From Jimgerdemannia flammicorona (taxonomy: Eukaryota > Mucoromycota > Endogonomycetes > Endogonales > Endogonaceae), in assembly GCA_003990745.1 (NCBI GenBank), contig RBNI01003970.1:1-14858 (forward strand): a DNA stretch of 14,858 bases, in the 5' to 3' direction. Every line of letters starts with the position of its first letter. The first letter of the stretch is position 1. The notes under the pieces are model-generated. The model saw only the letters and a program-made list of their open reading frames with translations, searched no databases and had not been told where the DNA came from. Below are positions 1 through 6,430 of the stretch, one piece after another. A program made the position numbers and the translations under genes.

Positions 1-176
1 CGGCCAGTCCCTCCTCCCTTCCCACCGGACACCGGCCCTCCACCAGAACTCTCACCGCTCGTCGACCCTCCAAAGGCCCCCATCCCCAGGCCATAACCCC
101 TCCCAACCTGCTGCCAGCCAAAGGCCCCAGGTCCACCAGACCCAGCATGCCCATCGGAACTCTTGCTCGAAGACAT
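1..176 (-). CDS. LINE copy D ORF1, N-terminal fragment (partial)
   Basis: This is the open N-terminus of LINE ORF1, a nucleic-acid-binding accessory protein of non-LTR retrotransposons. The start ATG lies at 174-176 on the minus strand and the frame stays open to the left edge, about 58 codons. It begins MSSSKSSDGHAGSGGPGAF and becomes Gly/Ser-rich. It matches the ORF1 starts of copy A (MSTSKQ..., with a shared SGGPGAF) and copy C (MANSKQ..., with GGPSTFDWQQ). No domain is recognisable in this short low-complexity head. It is the only stretch of LINE coding sequence here without a stop or frameshift, but it is too short to show that the element is intact. Confidence 0.7.
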   Translation of the reverse strand, partial: MSSSKSSDGHAGSGGPGAFGWQQVGRGYGLGMGAFGGSTSGESSGGGPVSGGKGGGTG

Positions 177-259
177 GTTTATAATACCTTTCCTCTGCTT
201 TGTGTTGAGAAACTGTTGCTTGAAGCTTGTGTAATGTGAATAGTACCGGAGAAAGGTGG
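1..259 (-). mobile_element. LINE copy D, 5' end (continues off the left edge)
   Basis: This is the 5' end of a non-LTR retrotransposon read on the minus strand. Its leader (about 177-259) aligns by eye with the leaders of copies A (1280 to about 1365) and C (about 6345-6430): all carry a CACATTACAC-like or ACATTATATACAC-like block, then a TTTCAAG-like block, then A-rich sequence just before the ORF1 ATG. D begins exactly where homology between copy A and copy C ORF1 breaks off (about 258-262), so D is inserted into A. Unlike every other element here, D keeps about nine CpG dinucleotides in about 260 bp. I infer that it is the youngest insertion. The exact 5' base is uncertain by several bases. 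Confidence 0.75.
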
Positions 260-1279
260 CTCCTCCAGCACCTCCAACAAGTTCTCCTCCTCCTCTTCAC
301 TCCCTTTCACCCTCAACACCTTACAGACAAAGGCTCCCCACATCAGTACTGAGGGCCAGTCACTTATCTTCCCTGTGGCCTCCTTCCCTGTCAGCCGAAT
401 TCTAACATTGACATCGCCCATTCTGAATATTGTCCCCTCTCACATCTGGAAGCTGATGTCCACTATATCACCATACTCTACCATCACCTCCTCCACCCTC
501 CTCCTAGTCTCCTCCTTAGTCACCATGGACACTCCCCTCACCAGAAGCTACACTACCCTGGGGTCTCACCTCAAGTACCTCACCATGGGGACCACTACCT
601 CCCCAACCACTACTCCCATCTTCAGGGCCTCATCTAGTGGGCCTGCCTCCTCAAAGCCCACCTCAACCCCCTCCAGACCCTTCAAGAACTTCACTGATGC
701 TACCCCAGCCACCTGCTTCGAAATAAGCCCCAGGACCATCCTTGCTATCACCACTAAGCCCTAAAAGCACAAGGTGGCCACGAACTCCAAGATCGACTTC
801 TTGAGCAATGGGGCCACCGCCAGTCCCATTATATCATCTACCAGGTCCCCCTTCTGCTTTGGGAACCCCTGCCCCCCCTGGCCATCAGCTGTCACATCTC
901 TTTTTTTTTTCTGATTCACCATCACACTACCATCAGCAGTCCCACCACTACCTCCAGCAGCTACTCCACTTCCTCCACCTCCCACCTGCAAAGGCCCCAC
1001 TCCTCCAGCATCCCTAGTCTTCAACTTCTCCTTCCCTCCTACCTGTCTCCTGTGGGCTCCCATTGGCCAGCACCCAGTCCTCAGCATATCTGCAAAGCTC
1101 ATTCTCTGCTGCCCTCCAGTCCCCCCACTAGCACCTCCTCTACTGCCCAAGCTGTCCTGTCCACTTGAGCCACCCAAAGACCCCATCTCCAGCCCATTCT
1201 CTCTCTCAACATACTGCCAGTTGAAGGCCCCAGGTCCACCTGACCTAGTATGCACATTGGCTTGCTTACTGGTTGACAT
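260..1279 (-). pseudogene. LINE copy A ORF1 (broken)
   Basis: ORF1 starts at the ATG at 1277-1279 (MSTSKQANVHTRSGGPGAF...) and is open to 761: a Gly/Ser-rich head, an SFADML motif, then a segment ending in APLLKKSIL. After a frameshift near 755-765 it continues from 754 through a region containing PLDEAL, RRRVEEVMVEYGDIVDIS and GKEATGKISDW, with in-frame stops and another frame change near 421. Copy C has the same order (APLLKKSIL at about 6890, RRRVEEVIVEYGKVVDIS at about 7200, GKEATRK at about 7310). The pattern of a short V-x-G-V-P strand, a helix, and a YG-x-V-V-x-I strand looks like an RRM fold, known from ORF1 of several LINE clades; that assignment is my inference. Copy D interrupts the gene at about 260. 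Confidence 0.75.
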
Positions 1280-1365
1280 TGCCTTAGTATCTTTCTCTAA
1301 TAAACAAGTTGAAAGTATTTTGGAAAAGTGTGTGTAACATGAATTGTAGTAGAGAGAGATGTCAG
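260..1365 (-). mobile_element. LINE copy A, 5' portion, interrupted by copy D
   Basis: This minus-strand LINE holds a leader of about 85 nt (1280 to about 1365) and most of ORF1. It aligns with copy C from about 6345 to about 7440. The leader just upstream of the ATG (RC of about 1280-1345) is close to C 6360-6430, sharing CTTGTTTATTAGAGAAAG-like and TACTAAGGCAATG-like blocks. On its 3' side, homology to C stops at about 260, within the glutamate-rich stretch of ORF1, where copy D begins. The rest of A should lie beyond the left edge, past D. Upstream it abuts the 3' end of copy B in the same orientation. CpG is nearly absent. Confidence 0.8.
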
Positions 1366-1410
1366 ATTAGTGTCATTGAGAATATATTGTCTTTTGCTAA
1401 AAGATGTCTG
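1366..1410. other. Unassigned spacer between LINE copies A and B
   Basis: About 45 bp, perhaps up to 75 bp, that I could not align confidently with copy C. It lies between the apparent 5' end of copy A and the apparent 3'UTR of copy B. It has no A or T run, although B's 3' tail would be expected here. It could be divergent LINE 5' sequence, target DNA, or a non-templated junction. Confidence 0.35.
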
Positions 1411-2520
1411 TATGGCTTAGCTTGCTCTGGGTAGTTCAAGCAAAAGAAGTTGATTAATATACCTATCTATTCTCTATATATTACACAGTGCCCCACCCCT
1501 ATCTGATCCCCCTAGGGGCCCCCCCCCCTCTCACCCCCTCTTGATGAAAGACCACTTTGTCAAACACCATCTCCACCTGCCCACCACTCTGGCCACAGAT
1601 CTCCCTGACCAGATGGCGATGTTGCCCACCCTGGGGACCCCAACCCACCCACCACTCAGTCAGTAGATCCCCCAACAACTCCTCCCACCTCAACAACTTC
1701 TCCTATATCTCTATCTATTGCCCTTCCTTGAATACAAAGAGCCAATGTCCAGCCAAATCCACCCACACTGCTATAACCCACCTTACAGTGAGCCACTCAT
1801 TACCAACACCCCACACTAGTCTGGATTTCAAATCCTCCCATCGACCTCCCACTCTACACAGTCTCCTTTCTATACCCAGCCAGTCTCCTATAGCTATCCA
1901 AAAGTCCCCCAAAACCTCACACTCTTCCAGCAAATGTTCTGGCATCTGCACAAGTCCCCCAGCCTGCCCTATATTATAACACTCCTCACTATCCAGTCGG
2001 CCACCATCCACCAGATGCCCAGCATGGAAATTCAGCATAACATTCCTCCTTAGCATGCACCACCACACTACCCAGAACTTGGGAGGAAGTCACCTCCCCA
2101 CCTCAGCACTCCATGACCAGATTCCTGCCCAGTCCCACTCCCTACCAATTCTCACCACCTGCCAACTACTTGGCCAAAGATCCTGGCCAAGTCTCTGCTG
2201 ACACTCCACTCCATCACCAATATCAAACTCAGCAAGAGGAACCCCCCCTAGGAGTAGTCAGTCCCACTGCCACATTGCAGGGCCCCACACCTCCTCCCTC
2301 TCATTGCCTTACCAGCACAGGCCTATCTGGTGTGCCCCATCTACTACTCTCCACCAGAAGTCCTTATATCTTAGCCTTCTGCTTCCATTCAGATCCACCA
2401 TAGAGAGCAAACCTCTGGAGGACTCCTGGAGGGAGAATCTCATCTCCCACACATTCTGTATCAGTAGTACCCAACCTCCTCCCTGTAGTTCCACAGCCCT
2501 TTTCAGCTATGCAGCCATCT
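1410..2520 (-). mobile_element. LINE copy B, 5'-truncated
   Basis: This minus-strand LINE fragment corresponds to about 11100-12190 of copy C. Going 5' to 3' it runs from about 2520, where the LKRAVELQGGGW segment matches LKRAVELRGGSW of C, to the ORF2 stop at 1499-1501. The shared tail GGGATCAGATAGGGG-like then leads into a 3'UTR resembling C 12131-12190 (GAATAGATAGGTA against GAATAGATTGGTAA). No poly(A) is seen. The 5' truncation, common in LINEs because reverse transcription stops early, joins the dUTPase-like coding region of the gypsy element at about 2520. I infer that B inserted into the gypsy element. The duplication cannot be tested, because B's far side is masked by copy A. Confidence 0.8.
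1499..2520 (-). pseudogene. LINE copy B ORF2, C-terminal part
   Basis: This is the end of the LINE ORF2 polyprotein, downstream of the reverse transcriptase core. The segment 2494-2309 (GGGWVLLIQNVWEMRF...) matches C 11140-11290. The segment 2068-1715 (MWWCMLRRNVMLNF...) matches C 11568-11900 and holds the finger region. There the first cysteine of the CX2C pair is serine (DSEEC against NCEEC in C), and the HX4C half is kept (EHLLEECE). The last part (1696-1499, ending GIR-stop) is in another frame and matches the C terminus ending GIR-stop at 12130. There are several frameshifts between 2309 and 2070 and one near 1715. Catalytic domains are absent, so this is a dead fragment. Confidence 0.78.
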
Positions 2521-2790
2521 CAAGGAACTTATATATAATTGACCTCAAGGTCTGGACTTACCAGACAAGAAATAACTGTAGAAGGAGAAACTATTGACCC
2601 AGGATATGTAGGTAAAATCAAGGTCATCCTACACAATAGTAGTGCAGAATGACACTGAATTATTAGAGGACAGAAGATTGCCCAAGCAGTCTTCATGAAG
2701 GTCAAAACTCCCCAATTATAAGAAGTCTCTGAACTGACTGAAGGAATAAGACAAGGTAAAGGATTTGGAAATTCAGACAAGAAAGAAGTA
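2521..2790 (+). pseudogene. dUTPase-like domain of the gypsy polyprotein
   Basis: dUTPase hydrolyses dUTP to dUMP and limits uracil incorporation during reverse transcription. In one frame from 2521 I read GTY, then SRSGL (2545-2559, motif 2), ETIDPGYVGKIKVILHN (2587-2637, motif 3, with the catalytic-type Asp at 2596 and Tyr at 2605), RGQKIAQAVF (2665-2694, motif 4) and RQGKGFGNSD (2749-2778, motif 5, usually RGxGGFGS). Motif spacing fits the trimeric dUTPase family. Motif 1 is missing, lost or displaced at the LINE B junction. In-frame stops lie at 2536, 2650, 2656 and 2719, so it is inactive. dUTPases are known in some retroviruses and a minority of LTR retrotransposons. Identification rests on four ordered motifs and is fairly firm. 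Confidence 0.82.
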
Positions 2791-3090
2791 TATCTCCTTC
2801 AAGTCAACCATCTCAAGAGAGCAAGAATACTGCCAATCAGTCAAACTATACAAGAACCTCATCCTGGAGCCTGGAGAACAAACTACCTTTGAAATCTTTG
2901 CACCATCTGACCCGAGAAATCTCTTCTTTGAACCCAATAAAGATATCCCACACTTGGATATAGAAGGAATATATTTCCCAACAAGATGAATCCAGTACAT
3001 TACCAAGCAACCAACCAAAGTTGGGAAACCATCATCTTGCTGAAAGGAATCATCATAGGACATCTGGTGCCTTTTCTCAACAAAACTCAT
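2765..3090 (+). pseudogene. Linker region with possible second dUTPase-like module
   Basis: Between the dUTPase motifs and the reverse transcriptase lies coding-like sequence I do not recognise as protease. One frame (to the stop at 2987) reads LILEPGEQTTFEIFAPSDPR then NLFFEPNKDIPHLDIEGIYF. After a frameshift, the frame at 3040-3081 reads LKGIIIGHLVPFLN. The closing G-x-I-I-G-x-L-V-P-F resembles motif 4 of dUTPase (G-x-x-I-A-Q-L-V), and the first half could be beta strands. This suggests a diverged second dUTPase-like beta barrel or a structural module. It has no visible SGLA or G-x-ID-x-x-Y motif, so catalysis is not implied. The function is unknown and the fold assignment is tentative. Confidence 0.4.
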
Positions 3091-3191
3091 AGAGAAGTTT
3101 ATGAACTAAACTTATTGGAAAATGGCAAAAGGTCTCTGAAGAAAAGAAAGGCCACTCTGTGACCCAGAAGACAGTGAAGCCTTCTACCAAT

Positions 3192-3910
3192 ATTAGAGAA
3201 GAATTGACACCTCAACAATAGCAACAACTAGTTGAACTCCTCAACAAATATCAAGATATCTTCACCACTAATTATGGCAACCTGCCATATAACCCATTAT
3301 ACCACCACAGCATAAATACAGGAAATGCAACACCCATCCAGCAGAAACCCTACAGAATACCTATGACTTAAAAACATTCAAAAAGGAGCACATTCAAGAA
3401 CTCTTAGACAATGGAGTCATCCGACCCTCTATCAGCCCCTGGGCCAGCCCTATACTTATTGTACCAAAGAAAGGAGGATGGAGACTCTGTGTGTATTATA
3501 GGAAACTCAATTCAGTCACCAAAAAGGATGTCTATCTTTTGCCCAGAATTGATGACCTTTTGGATCAGTTATAAGATACCAGATACTTCAGTAGTATAGA
3601 CCTCTTTGCAGGATTCCATGAGATCCCTATAGACTCTAAAGACATTCACAAGACAGCCTTTCTTGCTTTAGGAAAACTGTTTGAATACCTCTGAATACTC
3701 TTTGGACTTTGCAATACACCTCCCACCTTCCAGAGGATGATGAGTTCAGTCTATGCCCCCTTGATCCACCACTATCTGAATATATATATAGATGATTCTA
3801 ATATCTATTTAGCAAATTTCTAAGAATACCTGCACTACCTAGAGGAATTCTTCAAGCTCACCTGCAAGAACAACCTGAGACTCAATGCAAGAAATGCTAC
3901 TTCAGGAAAC
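3192..3910 (+). pseudogene. gypsy reverse transcriptase
   Basis: This RNA-directed DNA polymerase domain copies the element's RNA. The first frame (3195-3368) reads REELTPQQ, a stop at 3219, then LVELLNKYQDIFTTNYG and a P-I-x-Q-K-P-Y-R-I stretch, the usual entry to gypsy reverse transcriptases. A frameshift at about 3370-3386 leads into [34 protein letters not shown], then SSIDLFAGFHEIPI with the first catalytic Asp, FGLCNTPPTFQRMM, and YIDD at 3785-3796, the catalytic pair. All three catalytic aspartates are kept. In-frame stops lie at 3572, 3692 and 3821, and the frame shifts again at about 3895-3910. The residue VYYR replaces the more usual VDYR. The domain is clearly Ty3/gypsy-type and non-functional. 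Confidence 0.92.
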
Positions 3911-4590
3911 AGAAACTTGAATTCCTTAGATTTATAGTTTCGAAAAAAGAAATCCATGCAGACCCAAAGAAAACCAAAAAGATCAACAATTGGCCAGTAC
4001 TCAAGACCCTGAAGGAAACATTATCATTCCTGATGCTGATATCCTACTATAGAAGGTTTATCAAGGATTTTGCCCAAATTGCCACCCCAATCTAAATCCT
4101 TCTCAAGAAAGGAGTGCCATTCAAATGGACAGAATTACAAGAGAAAGCCTTCAAAGAACTCAAGAACTGCATGACTACAGCACCAATCATTGTACACCTC
4201 AATCTACAGAAGCCATTCATCTTGTACATATACAGATGCTTCCAAAGATGGCCTCAGAGCAGTTCTAGTCCAAGAAGGATCTGATCAACAACACTATGTA
4301 ATAGCTTATGCAAGCAGAGCTACCAATAATCAGCAGATGAACTATGGTAGCACCAAACTGGAATGCCTTGCAGTCATGTGGGTGGTCACTCTGTTCAAGC
4401 ATTACCTCATCAGAAAAAGGTTCACCCTGATCAAAGACCATGTAGCTCTCAAATAACTATTCAACTACAAGGAACCCACCGGAATCCTAGCTCACTGGAT
4501 TCTTATTCTTCAGGATTACAAAATCACCATCATCCACAAAGCTGGGAAAGCTTACAACAATGTTGATGTACTTTCCTGCCAACCCTAATG
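3910..4590 (+). pseudogene. gypsy connection and RNase H domain
   Basis: The connection segment reads LEFLRFIVSKKEIHADPKK, YYRRFIKDFAQIATPI, a stop, then GVPFKWTELQEKAFKELK, standard downstream of gypsy reverse transcriptase. After a frameshift near 4200-4230 comes RNase H, which removes template RNA. It has YTDASKDGLRAVLVQ with catalytic Asp at 4235, LECLAVMW with Glu at 4361, and IKDHVALK with Asp at 4436. A stop at 4454 interrupts it. The frame then continues with a GKAYNNVDVLS motif at about 4540-4575, matching the G-K-x-N-x-x-D-A-L-S signature that ends the domain. The three acidic residues checked are present, but stops and frameshifts make it inactive. Confidence 0.9.
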
Positions 4591-4619
4591 AATCAGAAGA
4601 AGGGTGTCCTGAGGAACTA

Positions 4620-5664
4620 CACCCTAAAGGAAGCTCCTCAGACCATCAAGGCACCAGAAGATCTCATCCAAAAAGAACACCAGAAAGCCCACCAAGAATA
4701 AGTAAACATAGAAAAAAAGTTGTGAACAATATACCAACATTGGCCCAATCTCAGAACACAAGTCTGAGACATACTTAAGAAATGTGACACCTGCCAGAAT
4801 TACCAGAGAAGAAAGAACTACCAAGCACTACTGCAACCAATTGCACCACTAGACAACATCTTTCAGAGATAGGGAGTAGATGTAATTGGACCACTACCAG
4901 TTACACCAAGATGAAATAAGTACATCCTTGTATTTGTGGAACATCTGACTAAGTGGCCTGAGGCTTTCCCAATGGAAATCACAGATGTCTTAACCATTGT
5001 AGGCCTTCTCCATAGACTCACACTCAGATATGGACCCCCAGAAGAACTCATCTCTGACTGAGGTACAGAATTCATCAATAATATAATCACAAGTTATGCC
5101 TGAATTTACAAGATCCTCCTCAAATGGACCACATCATACCACCCTCAGACCAATGGTATAATAGAAAGAATGAACCAGACCATCAAGAAAGGACTTGCCC
5201 AAGTCAATCCTACCAATTGGGATCTTTGCTTACCTGAGATCCTATAGAAGATTCAGAATACCCCTGCTGTCTCCACCAAACAAAAGCCATTCGAAATGAT
5301 ATTTGCCAAGAAAACCAGAACTGCTGACCATGAGAATCTTGGAGACCTCCTCAAGAAGGCAGAACAGTTACATAATCAAGCCTGAGCTCAGATTATCAAA
5401 GCTCAAGAAAGACAAAAGAAGTACTATAACTAGAAACAAAAGGATCAGGAGATCAAGATTGGAGATCAAGTACTAGTTTGGAGTAGCATGATTGAAATGA
5501 ATTTTGCTGCCAAATTGGAGCCCAAATGGGAAGGATCTTATCTTGTACATAATATCCATAGAATCAGCATCTATTTAAGGAGCATAGATGGACAGACCCT
5601 CAGGATACCAGTACATATCAACTGCCTCAAGATATTCCTCTCCCATCATGAATCAGACAATTGA
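4620..5664 (+). pseudogene. gypsy integrase
   Basis: The integrase inserts the cDNA into chromosomal DNA. One frame (from about 4620) carries the whole domain, read through stops. It has a His-containing N-terminal stretch and CDTCQ at 4783-4797 (the CC half of the HHCC zinc finger). The catalytic triad follows: Asp 4879 in GVDVIGPLP, Asp 5056 in ISD-stop-GTEF, and Glu 5164 in PQTNGIIERMNQ. Spacing from the second Asp to the Glu is exactly 35 residues, as expected for DD35E. The C-terminal KIGDQVLV and KLEPKWEGSYLV resemble a GPY/F module; no chromodomain is seen. Stops lie at 4912, 5059, 5101, 5245, 5383 and 5431. At 5059 the family has Arg, fitting CGA to TGA. Confidence 0.92.
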
Positions 5665-6151
5665 CTAGCACCTTTAGATCCTTGTTTTGAGTTCATTCCA
5701 ATCACTCCTGGTTTCCCTTCACAGTTCCAACAAGTCAATGGAAACCCCCTTCAGTGAATCCAGACCCATCAAGAGAACCTTACCTTGGCCAGACATTTAC
5801 TGTAAGTCCACCAGCTGTAGGCCTACTATGTAATTGGAGAATAGTTGCAAAACCTCCCTGCAGCAGACCTGACCTATATCAGAAACTTCACTGGCCTCAC
5901 TCAGAAAAATACTACTGCTGCAGACAGATTGTACACAATGAAATGTCCCAGCCTTGACACAAGCACAATTCCTTCTGAATGACATTCAGAATATGAACCC
6001 TGCCACCTACTGGAGCATCATCAACCATGTCGAAATCCTGTTCCCAAAAGAAGAAGAAGAACCTGTTGAGTTGAGTGACTCTGATCCAAATGAAGATACC
6101 AGTTCAGGTATTGATGCTGAAGATGCTTATGCATACTGGGATGATGACTAA
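5665..6151 (+). pseudogene. C-terminal tail of the gypsy polyprotein
   Basis: After the integrase, coding character weakens but continues with frame changes. A readable piece near 5840-5960 contains NLPAADLTYIRNFTGLT. The last open frame (5954-6151) reads AQFLLNDIQNMNPATYWSI and then a strongly acidic end, EEEEPVELSDSDPNEDTSSG... to WDDD and a TAA at 6149. It ends about 37 bp before the presumed LTR, the usual place for the polyprotein end. I recognise no domain. An acidic C-terminal extension could bind histones or another partner to guide integration, but this is speculation. Confidence 0.5.
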
Positions 6152-6175
6152 AGGATTGTCTGAGGACAGACCATC

Positions 6176-6188
6176 CTTTAGTGGGGGC
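6176..6188 (+). other. Putative polypurine tract
   Basis: A short purine-rich run (AGTGGGGGC at about 6180-6188) directly precedes a TGATGCAACA sequence that could be the LTR start. In LTR retrotransposons this tract primes plus-strand DNA synthesis. It is shorter and less pure than is typical, so the call rests mainly on position. Confidence 0.45.
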
Positions 6189-6281
6189 TGATGCAACAAG
6201 CAACAGAATTGCACTGCTGAAATCATAAATTAGCCACATACTATATCTAGTACATCAAGCAACCAAGACTGCTTTACTGTA
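6189..6281 (+). repeat. gypsy 3' LTR, left part (tentative)
   Basis: This non-coding sequence follows the purine tract and begins TGATGCAACAAGCAAC, compatible with the TG start of an LTR. It is split by LINE copy C and resumes at 12251. No second LTR is in the window to confirm its limits. The last 14 bases (6268-6281) are the target-site duplication of copy C. Confidence 0.55.
6268..6281 (+). repeat. Target-site duplication of LINE copy C, left copy
   Basis: ACTGCTTTACTGTA, identical in all 14 bases to 12237-12250 just after the poly(A). This pair defines the LINE C insertion precisely and shows that the flanks at 6267 and 12251 were once contiguous. Confidence 0.93.
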
Positions 6282-6282
6282 A

Positions 6283-6322
6283 GCCCCATCAACTACTCTC
6301 CACCAGAAGCCCTTATGCCTCA
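6283..6322 (-). repeat. Inverted LINE ORF2 fragment at the 5' junction of copy C
   Basis: About 40 bp here match 2334-2373 of minus-strand copy B with about four mismatches (shared core ACTACTCTCCACCAGAAG). They also match, less closely, the reverse complement of about 11262-11298 in copy C itself. So the 5' end of a plus-strand LINE carries a short piece of LINE ORF2 in the opposite orientation, directly abutting the duplication. The sequence from about 6323 to about 6345 is unassigned. Confidence 0.75.
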
Positions 6323-6430
6323 TACATCTACTATTTTGAAGCCTAACTAAGGACAGTAGATCTCAATTTACATTATATACACTTTTACAACAAACTTTCA
6401 AGTTGTTTATTGGAGAAAGGTACTAAGGCA

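Larger units (their letters stand above)
2521..6281 (+). mobile_element. Ty3/gypsy LTR retrotransposon with dUTPase domain (decayed)
   Basis: This plus-strand element keeps the Ty3/gypsy order of reverse transcriptase, RNase H, integrase and LTR, preceded by a dUTPase-like domain. It is cut off on the left by LINE copy B, so gag, protease, primer-binding site and 5' LTR are not visible. Its 3' LTR is split by LINE copy C and resumes at 12251. Frames shift at least at about 3090-3190, 3370-3386, 3895-3910, 4200-4230 and 4600, and there are more than fifteen in-frame stops, several at positions where the family usually has arginine. There is no chromodomain after the integrase. Putative purine tract and LTR start are at about 6178-6189. 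Confidence 0.9.

Noticed and set aside
375..764. Plus-strand open frame of 129 codons rich in Ser/Thr/Pro
   Set aside because: It is the antisense shadow of LINE ORF1; the same shadow occurs opposite copy C at 6920-7534.
1557..1979. Plus-strand open frame of 140 codons
   Set aside because: It lies antisense to the ORF2 end of copy B, whose minus-strand reading matches copy C at the protein level.
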